Shown piece after piece: positions 47,940-59,664 of a DNA stretch of 64,000 nucleotides (the stretch's first letter is position 1; each line of letters starts with the position of its first letter). The stretch comes from Chelydra serpentina (lineage: Eukaryota > Chordata > Testudines > Chelydridae): NCBI GenBank assembly GCA_037349315.1, contig JBAIAC010000006.1, forward strand, positions 14,233,501-14,297,500, in the 5' to 3' direction. The notes under the pieces were generated by a model that ran no database searches, was not told where the DNA came from, and was given only the letters and a program-made list of their open reading frames with translations. Both the position numbers and the translations under genes were made by a program.

Positions 47940-50145
47940 ACTGTACAGGAAAGATAGGAAGTATGGTAAGAGACGACCCTGGCTTAACCAGGAGATCTTC
48001 AATGATCTGGAACTCAAAAAAAGAGTCCTACAAAAAGTGGAAACTAAGTCAAATTATGTAGTATGAATATAAACAAATAACACAAGCATGTAGGGACAAA
48101 ATTAGAAAGGCCAAGGCACTAAATGTGATTAAACTAGCTAGAGACATAAAGAGTAACCAGAAAACATTCTACAAATACATTAGAAGTAAGATGAAAGCCA
48201 AGGACAGAGTTGGCCCTTTACGCAATGAGAGGGGAAAGATAATAACAGAATATGTGGAAATGGCAGACTTTTTTGTTTGTTTTCACATAAGAATGGCCTT
48301 ACTAGGTCAGACCAAAGGTCTATCTAGCCCAGTATCCTGTCTTCCAGCAGTGGCCAGTGCCAGGTGCCCCAGAGGGAATGAACAGAATAGGTAATCATCA
48401 AGTCATCCAACCCCTGTCGCTCATTCCCAGCTTCTGGCAAACAGAGGTTAGGGACACCATTCCTGCCCGTCCTGGCTAATAGCCATTGATGGACCTATCT
48501 TCCATGAATGTATCTAGTTCTTTTTTTAACCCTGTTATGTTCTTGGGCTTCACAACATCCTCCGGCAAGGAGTTCCACAGGTTGACTGTGTGCTGTGTGA
48601 AGAAATACTTCCTTTTATTTGTTTTAAACCTGCTGCCTATTAATTTCATTTGGTGACCCCTAGTTCTTGTGTTATGAGAAGTACTAAACAACACTTCCAT
48701 ATCTACTTTCTCTACACCAATCATGATTTTATAGACCTCAATCATATCTCCCCTTAGCCGTCTCTTTTCCAATCCATGAGAGCACCTTCCCTCTTATCCC
48801 GTGGCAGCTTACTTTGCATAAGAGCCTTTGGTGGGGACCTTGTCAAAGGATTTCTGAAAATCTAAGTACACTATATCCACTGGATCCCCTTGGTCCACAT
48901 GCTTGTTGACCCCCTGAAATAATTCTAGTAGATTAGTGACGCATGATTTCCATTTACTAAAACCATGTTGACTCTTCCTCAACAAATTATGTTCATCTAT
49001 ATGTCTGACAATATTGTTCTTTATTATAGTTTCAACCAGTTTGCCCGGTACTGAAGTTAGGCTTACCGACCTGTAATTGCCGGGATCACCTCTGGAGCCC
49101 TTTTTAAAATCTGGCGTCACCAAAGAGGTTAGAAGCAATCGGATATCTAACAGTGAACACCAGTGAAAATGAGGTAGGATCTGAGGCTAAAATAGGGAAA
49201 GAACAAGTTATAAATTACTTAGACAAGTTAGATGTCTTCAAGTCAGCAGGGCCTCAAGAAATACATACTAGCATGCTAGCAGTAGATGTGGTATATCTTG
49301 ACTTTAGTAAGGCTTTTGATACTTTCTCGCATAACCTTCTCATAAACAAACTAGGGAAATATAGTTTGGATGGCACTACTATAAGGTGGGTGCATAACTG
49401 ATGGGAAAACTGTTTCCAGAGAGTAGTTATCAGTGGTTCACAGTCAAGCTGAAAGAACATAATGAGTGGGGTCCTTCAGGGACAGGTCCTGGGTCTGGTT
49501 CTGTTCAATATCTTCATCAATGATTTAGATGAAATGTATAAAGAGTACAGTTTGTGGATGATACCAAGCTGGGAGGGGTTGCAAGTGCTTTGGAGAATAA
49601 GATTAAAATTCAAAATGATCTGGACAAACTGGAGAAATGGTCTGAAGTAAATAGGATGAAATTCAATAAGGAAAAATGTGAAGTACTCCACTTAGGGAGG
49701 AACAATCAAATGGGAAATGAACTGCCTAGGAAGGAGTACTGCAGAAGGGAATCTGGGGGTCATAGTGGATCACAAGCAAAATATGAGTCACGGTGTAACA
49801 CTAGAACTGGAACTGGAAATTTGCTGGTGTCTCTCTGCAATATAATTCAGGAGTGGCTGGCTAGAGCACGCATATAACTCAGCTTACATGCTAAAGGCTA
49901 TGTGTGAGCAGACCAGGATGGTTGCTCTGACAGCCAAGCAATGTAAAAGGCACCTCCAGTTGGAGAATTGTTCAGCAGTCTAGATTGTACCCTGGGTAAG
50001 GTAATTCTGCCACTGGAGGTTTTTAAGAACAGGATAGACAAACACCTTTCAGGAATGGTCTAGTTATTACTTAGTCCTGCCTTGAGTGCAGGAGACTGGA
50101 CTAGATCACCTCTTGAGGTCCCTTCCAGTCCTGTGCTTCTTTGTC
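47940..50145 (+). mobile_element. CR1 LINE, older, interrupted by another CR1
   Basis: The left part (47940-48286) covers the region before the RT palm, e.g. AGACATAAAGAGTAACCAG and ATGGCAGACTTTTTTGTTTG. The right part (49121-50145) resumes with CACCAAAGAGGTTAGAAGC, then VVYLDFSKAFDT (49290-49325), [22 protein letters not shown] (49465-49530) and DDTKLGG (49557-49577). The frame breaks just before DDTK, so FADD is disrupted. The 3' UTR ends TTGAGGTCCCTTCCAGTCC. An internal loss also brings LDFSKAFDT close to the preceding segment. Confidence 0.88.
48287..49120 (-). mobile_element. CR1 LINE nested in the CR1 above, internally deleted
   Basis: In reverse it gives PDFKKGSRGDPGNYRSVSL, SQHGFSKWKSCVTNLLE and VYLDFQKSFDKVP (49138-48809). 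It jumps near 48777 straight to [16 protein letters not shown] (48772) and the 3' UTR ending at CCTTACTAGGTCAGACC. About 0.6 kb including the FADD segment is missing relative to other copies. TCAC on both sides (48283-48286 and 49117-49120) may be a short target duplication, although the right copy could belong to the element. Confidence 0.85.
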
Positions 50146-50149
50146 TCAG

Positions 50150-52930
50150 TACTTAGGGGGCTCTCATGCTCCACCAGAGGATTAAAACAGTGTTGGAACA
50201 GGAGTGATACACGTCCAGGAAGAGAGGGACTTGCTCCTGAATATTTAGCTGCCTTCGGGATAAGGAGAAATATTTCTCCCGCAGGCCCACCCCCCAAATC
50301 AAACAAAGTATCAGCATGTTCACCGTCCACTCCTGTGCCATAGCTGAGTGAAATGCAATAATTCCTATTGTTCTTTGTGGAGAGGCCTCAGTGCGCACGG
50401 CCCTGTACACAACATTCTAATAGGACTCCCAGTGGGCAGGGCCTTTATCTCTTTGGGGTGCCATGTCCTCTCCTAGGGTGACCAGATTTTCAAAGGGGAC
50501 AGGAGATGGCTTTGGAGGTTGGGTTAGGGAGGTGGGGAGAAAGAAAAGGGTCCCCCTCCTCCCTCTTCCCCTCCTTAGCCAAGCAAAAGCCCACCCCCTT
50601 TTAGAATTAGAAAACAGGACATATTAGTTTTCCTCTTCCCACCCCTTTCCCAGACTCTTCCCTCCACAATGCCAGACTTTTCTTTCTATCCTGCAGCTGC
50701 AGTTCCAGCTCCTTTTCAGTTTCCTCTGCTCCATGTCCTATCTTGCTCCATGCTCTCCTGCTTTTGTCCCCACAGTTTCTTCCCCTTCTCCTCCCTGTGG
50801 TTTTCTGTCCATATTTCATCTCACCCTCCCTACCACACTCACTCACCCCCTGAGCCAAACTCCTCCTTGGGCCAGTCCAGAGTCCAGCACAGGCAGGAGG
50901 GTTAGAGCGGCCTAGCAGCCAGAGTCCATATGATTCATGTGCTGGGCCACGCCCACTTCCAGGGGGCTGGGGATTAAAGAATTGGTTCCAAGAGGGCTTC
51001 TAGCACCAGGGGTATTGCCCAGGGGGGCCACAAAGCAACTGTGAATTGACCCTCTGACCTTTGTGTCCATTTCCTCTCTCTCCAGGCTCTCCTACTCCCT
51101 CCATACTTGGCCACACTCTGGCACTTCCCTCTGCTGCAGGAAAGTGAGGAGTAGCTGTCATTGGCCAAGGTCAGAGCAGTGGCCATCTGCAGATGGTGGC
51201 AGTTCTCGCTGACCTGCCTGTCACACCACTGCCTGGAGGGACAGTGAGACCCTGATACCCCCTGGAGCTGGGTGAACGTGTGGGGCAGAGCTGATTTGAG
51301 GTCTCATGCAGAGGGGTGGAGGCAGACAGGAAGCTTTGCTGGACAGACAGCGGGATCCATCGGGGTGGCCCTGGATGAGCATATGCACTCCACCAGGCAG
51401 CTGCCAATTTCACCAGCTGAGCTTCTCCCATGGAAAAAGCCACACTCCTGATTTACAAGGACATACAGCCACTCTGTCCTGCACCGCCCCCCCACACACA
51501 CACACACCCACTCACCGTGGTCTGTTGTGCTTTGATGGTGTGTTCTGTCTAAGTTCAGATTGTCGGCCCTTTGGGGCAGACACCTTGGCTTTGGTTGTCC
51601 ACTCTGTGACACCAGGGTAACTCCACGGGTGTTACAGAATGAAGGAGCAGGCCTCTTCTTTTTATCTTTGCCCATGAAGCACTGGGCACATTTATGACAC
51701 TCTAGAAATAATCACCAGAAAGGGGTGTGGGTGCCCCCCCCCCACCACAGACACACACACTCACTTGTCTCTGAGGAATATGCTCAGTGGATCAGGTGTG
51801 TTTTGAGGAGGGATATGAGCAGAGGGAGGGTAGTTGCTGGGTGTGGAAGAGGGAGGGAGTCCTGACCACAAGGGGAGGTGTGGGAAAGGGGACACACAGA
51901 GGAGAATGCGAGAGGAGATAGAAAGAGTGTTGGAGCAGGAACACGCATGAGTGGTGGTTGGCGGGGGTGGGGGAAGAAGGCAACAAGGGCTGCAATAATC
52001 ATTGCAATAGGCTCTGAAAATCCTGAGACACCTGTGGAAGCAGTGAGGGAGGGTGATGGAAAGTTGTAGGGAAGGACATTAAGTTGCTTATAGTCTCTCC
52101 TGCAAATAAAAGGAAATTCTCTCTCTCGCTGTGTGTTGTTTGCTGCTGCTGTGCTGGGGAGATAGGAACCACACTAGCACAGTCCTGCTAAAGAGCTCAC
52201 TGCAGTGCAGTCAGTGCTCCTGCTCTCCCCTCCCCCACCAGCCTATGGCTCACTTCTCACCACCGCCCAGAAGCTGCTGGGGTCCAGTTCCCCAGGAAGC
52301 CAGCACCGAATGGAATTACAGGAACTGAGAGCCAGGTTAGCTACTTCTGTATGTGTTACTGAGCCCGCGCTCTCAGGGGAGGAGGAGGAGGCGTTTAAGG
52401 CAGCTAGCATTACATTTCAGTCCCTTCAGGCTTTTCCCTATCTATGAGTGGCACATATTTCCCCACTGCCTGTAATTTACCTGCTCACAGATCTCTGGCT
52501 GTGAGCACCATATACCCCATCCCTCCATAGCAATGATAAACCTGCTAGTAGTAGCCTTGCACCCTACTGTGTACAAGGGGTACACAACAGGGTGTGTACC
52601 CCACATGTACTGGTTGTATAGGCCTGTCACCTGAACCCACACAGGAGGGAGTTGGAGAAGGATGTAGGCAGCAGCTTTACACTGGAACAAGGAATGGGAT
52701 GGAGTGGCTTTAGGGATAATACTGTAATTTCCTTATTCTAATGCAGTTCCTTTAGTCAGTGTTAGAAGAAAGTGCCTTTCTGTGATTCTTTACCAGGGTG
52801 AGTGGATTTCAGCAAGGACTTTCCCTCCATCGCAACATCCACACACTTCCAAATGCCCAGGGTAACAAAAAATTCTCACCCAAATACTATGGGGTTCGTG
52901 CTAGTTTTTTAATTCCCGTGCATTCACATC
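50150..52930. other. Pyrimidine/purine-rich sequence without genes
   Basis: TAGGGTGACCAGATTTTC at 50475 resembles the end of a turtle MITE. A CA run is at 51493-51508 and a poly-C at 51734-51744. The ORFs are composition artefacts. Confidence 0.4.
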
Positions 52931-52940
52931 CTTATTACAC

Positions 52941-53370
52941 AAAAAGAACGGGGAGTACTTGTGGCACCTTAGGGTACGTCTTGATCGATCTTTCGGGGAT
53001 CGATTTTTCATGTCTAGTGTAGTCGGCGATAAATCGATCCCCGATCACTCTGCCGTTGACTCCGGTAATCCACTGAGGCAAGAGGCGGAAGCGGAGTCGA
53101 CAGGGGAGCGGCCGCAGTCAACCCTGCAGCGTCCTCGCAGCGCGGTAAGTCAATCGAAGTACATCGACTTCAGCTACGTTATTCACGTAGCTGAAGTTGC
53201 ATACCTTACATCGACCCCCGCCCCTAGTGTAGACCAGGGCTTAGAGACTAACAAATTTATTTGAGCATAAGCTTTCATGGGCTACAGCTCAAATAAATTT
53301 GTTAGTCTCTAAAGTGCCACAAGTACTCCTCGTTCTTTTTGCGGATACAGACTAACACGGCTGGTACTCT
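52941..53370. repeat. Inverted pair of SINE copies, split by a MITE
   Basis: Left arm (52941-52971 plus 53244-53264): AAAAAGAACGGGGAGTACTT, GTGGCACCTTAGAGACTAAC, AAATTTATTTGAGC. Right arm (53287-53341) is its inverse and continues ACAGACTAACACGGCTGG. With the MITE removed, arms of about 55 bp are separated by a 20-base loop (ATAAGCTTTCATGGGCTACA). The right copy is antisense to the family at 23285. Confidence 0.85.
52972..53240. mobile_element. Harbinger-like MITE, 269 bp, TTA target duplication
   Basis: TTA lies at 52969-52971 and 53241-53243. The right end, inverted, reads GCCCTGGTCTACACTAGGGG. The left end GGGTACGTCTTGATCG is worn. The interior has CAGCTACGTTATTCACGTAGCTG and ATAAATCGATCCCCGAT. 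Removing it restores the SINE text GGCACCTTAGAGACTAAC, which confirms the insertion limits. Confidence 0.92.
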
Positions 53371-54090
53371 AAAACCTGTCCTTATTACACAGTTTGTGCA
53401 AAATCATGAAAACCCAGCTCACAAGCCCCAAAATAAAAAAGTTTATCCTTCCACCCTCCTACATATGTAATTCCCCCTGATATCCAGGGAACTTGGTTTA
53501 TTTGGCTAAGACTATAGGACGGCGTCTCTAAAAGGGGTGATTATAACATGGGATTGTTTGGCTCATGGGAGATGGTGCTTTAAAACTATATTTATAAAAA
53601 CGATATGTAATTAATGTGCATTTACACAACTATTGCGTGTGGCACAGGCTAGGAGTTTGTGGGGATGGTAGAAATGTTTCCGATAAAAGCTGGCTTTCAT
53701 CCGCAACTCTAATTGAATGTAAAAAAAAATTAAGTTCAGAATAGTTCTGGTTTCTTTATTAAAAGAAGAAAGTGAAGTGAAAGTGAAGGAAAATGAAATG
53801 GGCATATAGAAATATCAGGAATGTCAATCTTCTATGATTTGGCTGAAAGACTCTACTGGGGATCTCATCTGTGTGTTGTGGACTTTCATTGAAGAAGCTG
53901 GGATATTGAATATTTAACAAAGATGTCATATCTCCTAAGTGTTTCTTAGGCATTGAATTGAGCAAGATAGACAAAACCTCAAGTGTTTTACACTGGCTTT
54001 GTCTACACGGGGTGGAATCCTGGCCCCAGCTGGAATCAATGGGAGTTCTGTCATTTAAAATTTGATGAGGCCATGATTTCATCCCCAGAG

Positions 54091-54559
54091 TGAAGATGTA
54101 AGATTGTAACTCATTTGTGTATGTATGTTTATCTGCTTTAACCCTGTAAATAACTTTCATTCCCTTTTCCTATTTAATAAATCTTTAGTTTATTATAGGA
54201 TTGGCTACAAGCATTGTCTTTGGTGTAAGATCTAAATCGCAACTGATGTGGGGTAAGTGACTGGTCCTTTTGTACTGGGAGTAACCTGTGGATTGCTCTC
54301 ATGCATGGTGTAAGGGACCATCTGTCACAAAGATTGGCTCTCACCCAGGTGGCGAGATAGACCGGGGTATCCAAGGAGACTGTCTGTAACTCCACGTTAG
54401 GACTGTAATAGTGCCTGAAGAGTTTGATAACTTGAAAACTGGTTAGTGAAGTCTAAGTATAGAACTCACAACCAGTTTGGGGTGTGTGCCCTGCTTCCTA
54501 ACAGTCTGCCCTGAGGTTGGTACTCATGCTTTCTTGGGCCACTGCAGGACAGCTTGACA
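54091..54559 (+). repeat. Left LTR of the gypsy element
   Basis: It aligns along its length with 56981-57446, e.g. AGGATTGGCTACAAG and TAGAACTCACAACYAGTTTG, with numerous substitutions and small indels, so the insertion is old. Confidence 0.85.
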
Positions 54560-54578
54560 CTGGCGTAGTTGGCAGGAT

Positions 54579-55348
54579 TTGCATACGACAGGTCAATCAA
54601 GTGTACAGATCACAACCCCAGTGCTGTTAAAGTTCAAACTTGATATGAGAGTTTCAAAGGTTAAGAGTGAACCACGGTCATACGATGATTTTGTGAGACA
54701 ACAAGACCTTGACGAGTTATGTCTGCAGAGGGGAATATCCTGTAAAAAGAAAGCCCCAGTTCAGAAGCTGAGAGCTTTGCTCAAACGTTCTGATCCGGTG
54801 CCAAGGGAAGGAGGGAACCCTCCTGTCCCAGACACCACAGAGGAACTGGCCCGATTGCAGCACTGAAAGCTCAGGAAAAACATAAGCCCCAGAGACTGAT
54901 GGCAGAACTGCAGACCAGGGAGGCTGACACAGCTCAGGCTGTAGTCAAGACCAATGAAGAAGCAAAGGAGAGAGCTCACTAAAGATGCATAGAACAGACA
55001 GCAGCAGTCAAAGCCAATGAAGAAGCTGAGGGGAAGGCACACCGGAGGCAGATGGAAGCTCAAACACTGCAGCTTAAATTACTGGAGCAGCAAATTAAAT
55101 TACATGGAGCTTCCACAGCCCATGACTACACCCCTCACAACACAAGGGAGTGGAAGAAAGTCTGTCCAATTTATAAAGAAACCAACTGGAGAAAAGAGTT
55201 CCTGTCCACCTTTGAGAGACTATGTGGGATGCACAATATTACAGCCAATAAATGGGTGACTATCTTCTTAACCACATTAACGGGGAAAGCCCAACAAGTT
55301 TTTAATGATATGGAGGAGGGTGATGCTAAGGTGTATAAAAAAAATTAA
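54579..55348 (+). pseudogene. gag remnant, SCAN-related capsid type
   Basis: The first frame (54579-54866) starts after the primer-binding site and gives YDDFVRQQDLDELCLQRGIS, an N-terminal SAP-like segment. A lysine/glutamate-rich stretch follows with stops. A second frame (55052-55348) gives WRKEFLSTFERLCGMHNI and LTGKAQQVFNDMEEGDAKVY, the capsid pattern shared with GmR1-like gypsy elements from which the vertebrate SCAN domain derives. Frameshifts and stops separate the parts. No zinc knuckle was seen. Confidence 0.7.
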
Positions 55349-55499
55349 GAAAATGTATAGCAAAGATTTAAGATAACCCTGAGCCCTGTCAACTGAAGTA
55401 CAGAAAGCTCAGAAATATGTATTTTTTTGAGAAAACAGATAATGGGGGTGTAGTGGGCAGGCTGCAGGTAATTATGAAAAAACTGTTTGAGCTGATGGC

Positions 55500-56017
55500 T
55501 CGAGCAATTGTTATGGATAGAACTGGCCAATGGGAGCTGGGGTGGGGTGGTACCTGCAGGCGAGAGCTGCACAGAGCCGCTTGTGCACTGCCGCCTAGGA
55601 GCCGGACCTGCTGCTGGCTGCTTCCAGGGCGCAGAGCGGTCCGCCGTGCCAGGACAGGCGGGAAAACTGCTTCTGCACCCTGGCTGCGCTGCTGATCGGG
55701 AGCCGCCAGAGGTAACTCCATGCCCCAATCCCCTGCCCCAGCCCTGAGCCCCCCAAAACCCAGAGCCCCCTCCTGCACTCCAAGCCCCTCATCCCCAGTC
55801 CACCCGAGCCTGCACCCCCAGCCCAGAGCCCCGAGCCCCCTCCCATGCCCTGAACCCCTCATTCCCAGCCCCACCCCACAGCCTCCCCCCCTGCATCCCA
55901 ACCCTCTGCCCCAGCCCTGAGGCCCTCCCACACCCCAAAACCCTCATCCCCAGTGCCATTGGATCAGCAACAATTTTCTTCAGCTGGGTCGCCAGAATAA
56001 AAGTTTGAAATCCACTG
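55500..56017 (+). mobile_element. hAT-like GC-rich element inserted in the gypsy element
   Basis: The right end CGCCAGAATAAAAGTTTGAA ATCCACTG is a hAT-type terminus in reverse. Before it is a CCCCAGCCC / GAGCCCC array (55735-55950) like that in 21850-23231. The left end is not recognisable, so the left limit is a guess. The proline-rich ORFs here are array artefacts. Confidence 0.6.
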
Positions 56018-56019
56018 AT

Positions 56020-56400
56020 CTAAACAAGGAGAGGAATGTGGCCCAGAATAATACCCTGGCTGCGGAAGGAAAGGGAAGATTTTTTCTAGAAGGAGACCTG
56101 TTGTACAGGGAGGCTCCCACAGGGGAAAAAAGGCACCCTTATCAGGTGCTGGTGCCTGATAAGTACTGGAGAGAGTTGCTTCATCTTGCTCATAATTGTC
56201 TCTTTGCTGGACAAGTAGGAGTGGAGAGAACCTGTGATAGGCTCAAACAGAATTTCTATTGGCCTCCATGTCTGAAGCAGTAAAGAAGTACTGTGAGCGC
56301 TGTGTCTTATGTCAGAAGCCTAAGACGTTAAAGGGACATTTGAAAGGCATCTTTGCAGCCATTGCCCATCATTAAGGCGGTGTTTGCCCAAGTGTATGTA
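56020..56400 (+). pseudogene. Integrase zinc-binding remnant of the gypsy element
   Basis: The frame 56003-56283 reads HPYQVLVPDKYWRELLHLAH, then GVERTCDRLKQNFYWPPCLK, and beyond a stop YCERCVLCQKPKTLKGH. The two histidines and CxxC fit the HHCC integrase N-terminal domain, and RL..FYWP is its signature. The catalytic core is not recognisable. Confidence 0.75.
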
Positions 56401-56589
56401 GCTATTGTGAGACCCCCTACCTAGACCTTCTAGAAATGGAAAGAAGCATATACTGGGTGTGGTGGAGACCACCACCAGGTACCCTGGGGCCAATGCGCTA
56501 TCTAATATAGAATCTGAAACTGTGGCTACTGTCCTAATTACTGTACCATTTTTAGCAGAGTAGGTTTTCCCAGGGAAATCCCATGGTGC

Positions 56590-56860
56590 AAATTTCATGC
56601 GGAGCCTCTCTCTATAGGCATATGACATGGAAATAGTCCATTTCAAACACACACAAAAATGAAGTGGCAGATCCCTTCTCAAGAATAGGAACCTCTGAGG
56701 TAAATTCAGGAGGGGTGGGGACACCCCTTCTACACCATCCTTGTGCTGGGGGTGTGATGCTGACAGACCAGGTGCCCCTGTCTCAATTGAACATGTCAGG
56801 AATCAGTCTGGCTCACCAGTGTATTGTTAAAATAGGTATCAACTCTAAGACTGTTTAGAC
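56590..56860 (+). pseudogene. RNase H tail / linker remnant of the gypsy element
   Basis: AYDMEIVHFKHTQ followed by EVADPFSRIGTSEVNSGG resembles the YDFEV.H..G....VAD.LSR end of gypsy RNase H. In intact elements this precedes the integrase zinc-binding part, but here it follows it. The match is short, so the identification is tentative. Confidence 0.4.
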
Positions 56861-56980
56861 TTCATTAATCTCACCTATGGCATCTGTGCCCCCTATTTTA
56901 AGGTAATATTTAAGCATTTGTATTGAAAGCCTCTGTGACTGTGTAAGTCACCAGCCAGGAAAGAGACATGTATTATGGTT

Positions 56981-57446
56981 TGAAATTTAAGATTGTAAAT
57001 CATTTGTGTACATATGTTTACCTACTTTAACCTGGTAAATAAGTCTTGTTGCCTTTTTCTATTTAATAAATCTGCATATAGTTTACTATAGGATTGGCTA
57101 CAAGTGTCATCTTTGGTGTGAGTTCTAAAGTGCATTTGACTTGGGGTAAGTGACTGGTCTTTTGGGACTGGGAGTAACCTGAGTATTCCTGTGATTCTTG
57201 GTCTAAAGGAGCATACCTTAGTTCCACCACATAGGTATGCTCACCTGGATGGCAAGACAGACCGGAGTACCCAAGGAGGCTGTCTGTGACTCTGTATTAA
57301 GGATGTTTAGTACCTGAGGAGTTTACACTTGATAATTGGTTGGTGAAATCTAAATATAGAACTCACAACTAGTTTGGGGGTTGTGGCCTGCTTCCCAACA
57401 GTTTGCCCTGAAGTTGGTACTCATGCTCTTGGGCCACTGCTTGACA
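56981..57446 (+). repeat. Right LTR of the gypsy element
   Basis: It matches the left LTR as described. TTTAATAAATCTGC (about 57062) holds an AATAAA that could have been the polyadenylation signal; the left LTR has the same motif. Confidence 0.85.
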
Positions 57447-57449
57447 CTT

Positions 57450-59000
57450 AGTTCCACCAGAAATCTATTTCTTGTGATGTCAAAAGCTTCCCAGCTCTCC
57501 AGATGCTCACAGAGTTAAAGGCTAAAGAAGATCCAAATTATCTGCTATAAAACCTCCTTGCAAGACTTCTTGAAATGCCGCAAAGGAGAAAAAGGCACGA
57601 TCCCATCTTTTAAACTTTCCAGTTTATCTTTAAATCCCAGATGAACTTATAGGGGTGGGAGGAAAGTAGAAGAAGGAAGTGTACAAATGTTTGTCTACAT
57701 ATTAAAGATGTTCTCTTTAAAAATTATTATAAGTAAGTAAACTTGGTTTAATTGAAAGGTTTCCCTGCAGTTCTGTGAAGCCAAACAAGCCCAAGAACCT
57801 GGAAGAAAAATGTACTAAAAACAAAAGGGAAATAGGCCCATCTGGTTTTATTACTCAGTCCCAGTGAAATGTAAAAGTAAACAAAAGGAGAGTAAATGAT
57901 GATGAATATATTAGATTAAAAAAAATAATTTCAGTTCTACCAATCTAAGGTATCAATAACACAGGGAACCACTTCTTTTTAAAATTGTGTTTTATGTTGG
58001 CATGTGTCCCCTCAATTTTCACTTGGCTCTGCTCTTCCTGGTTTCTCCTGGAACCTGATGCAGAAATACTAAAATATCGTGATAACGCTTTATCAAAAGG
58101 TGAGGGGAAATAAGCAAGGAAATACTAACAGTCAGGCAGAAAAGCATAATACAGTAAGATTTCCAGAACAAAGAGGTTTTGAGGTTAACTTTCAGCTAAG
58201 CATTGGAAAGTATAGATGCTTATCCAAACCCAACCTTTGAACCCTCATTATAGACCTTATTAGCCTGTATGTTTTGCAGGGAGCCACCTTTTTCATGTTA
58301 CCTCACAAAGCAGCAACAGGAAATGGGCAAGGCAGCTATAATTAGGTTTGTTAACACTTCCAGCAGAAAATCTCTTTTTTAGGGGATAATTAGTCAGCTG
58401 TTAATTTTCTTCTTCTTCTTTTTTTTGGGTCTCAAACTTGGCATAGCAGTACAGGTTCTCTACCCCGGTGTATTCCCCGTCCCCACACACATTGGTTTTT
58501 AATGAGTTTGGCCACTTTCTAATCAGAGACAGCCAAATAAAAGTCTCATTTCAGATGCCTGTTTTCACTTTCCTAACATATATCTTGAACTTTTGGGGGG
58601 GGCACTTAGACAAGTTATGGGTTGTCAGAAATGTAACCGAGGCCTGATCCTGCAGTTGGATCACTACCGATACTCTCACAAAGCCCTCTTGAATTCAGTT
58701 AGGTCTGTGTGCATGTAAAGGGCCCCCATGTGGCTCAGATTTCAGGCTTGGGGCTTTTGCTTGCACATAACCTCCGTTCAGATCACTTTTTAAAGACACA
58801 CACCCTCTGTTATAAAGCCAACTATTAGCATTGCCCCTAAAGTCTGAATGAGGTGGTGTATATATTCTTCTACTATGTGTTTTGTGTTTGTAACCAAACA
58901 ACTCACAATGTCACCCTCACCTCTGAATTTCCCATCTTCTCTGGATCAAATCCTGGCCCCAACAGGAGTTTTTCCATTCACTTAGCAGGGCAGGATTTCA
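57450..59000. other. No recognised gene
   Basis: AT-rich with small homopolymer and CTT runs (58410-58425). Nothing supported. Confidence 0.45.
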
Positions 59001-59004
59001 CCTT

Positions 59005-59085
59005 TTATCTTTCTTGTAGCATGTAAGCTCTTTGGAGCAGGGACCATCTTTAGTTTTGTGTCTCAGCACTGAAAACATTGCTGGT
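59005..59085 (+). repeat. MIR/CORE-like SINE fragment
   Basis: GTAGCATGTAAGCTCTTTGG and AGCAGGGACCATCTTTAG match the SINE middle. Confidence 0.6.
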
Positions 59086-59314
59086 GGTGAATGGTAACAT
59101 TCATTGTGTCAGGGATGGGCCCCAAATGGAAAAGTTTGGACTGAATCTATATCCTACAGTCTATGAAATGTTCCAGTCTGGAAGCTTCATTTCAGCCCAT
59201 CTCTAAGGGCCTATGCTCCGTAGGACTCACTGCACACTGGGTGATTTTGACTCCTGTAAAACAGCCAGCACAAGATCTATGCACCACTTAGAGGAAGGGT
59301 TTTCTAGTGTTAGG

Positions 59315-59560
59315 GCACGACCATAGGACACAGGAAACCTGGCTTTAACACCTGCTCTTCCACAGACTTCCTGAGTGACCTTGGGCAAACCACATCGGGC
59401 CAGATTGTCACAGCTGTTTAGGCGCCTAACTCCCAGTGAAATCAATGGGAGTTCGGCACCGACAGACCTTTGAGGATTTGGGCCTTAATCTCTCAGTACC
59501 TCAGTTTTCCATGTGTAAAATGGGGATGTAACATGGGAGCCTTTCTCTGTTAGCACCTCC
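59315..59560 (+). repeat. MIR-like SINE split by a palindromic MITE
   Basis: Left: CACAGGAAACCTGGCTTTAA and CCTGAGTGACCTTGGGCAAA. Right: ATCTCTCAGTACCTCAGTTT and TGTGTAAAATGGGGATGTA. Together they are one MIR-type core. The interval 59397-59484 is inserted. Confidence 0.75.
59397..59484. mobile_element. 88-bp palindromic MITE
   Basis: GGGCCAGATTGTCACAG and the inverted right end GGCCCAAATCCTCAAAGG bound a palindrome with AGGCGCCTAACTCCCAGTG and ATGGGAGTTCGGCACC. It lies inside the SINE above. Confidence 0.75.
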
Positions 59561-59664
59561 CCGTGTGGTGAGATGGAGCCACACCACCCCCTTGTGTCCA
59601 AATTCTGAGTTTGTCAAGTCCTTGTTCTGACCCAAGCCCTTCTGGCTCCATGGATTCTATGATT

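Larger units (their letters stand above)
54091..57446 (+). mobile_element. Decayed Ty3/gypsy-type LTR retrotransposon
   Basis: Two diverged LTRs bound it: 54091-54559 (TGAAGATGTAAGATTG to AGCTTGACA) and 56981-57446 (TGAAATTTAAGATTG to TGCTTGACA), 469 and 466 bp. A tRNA primer-binding-site candidate, TGGCGTAGTTGGCAGGAT, starts one base after the left LTR. Between them lie gag, integrase and RNase H remnants and a foreign DNA element. Most of protease and RT is missing. No clear target duplication (CAGAG versus CTTAG). Long inactive. Confidence 0.82.

Noticed and set aside
55389..55931. 180-codon minus ORF rich in glycine
   Set aside because: Antisense of the CCCCAGCCC array in the hAT-like insertion; not protein-like.
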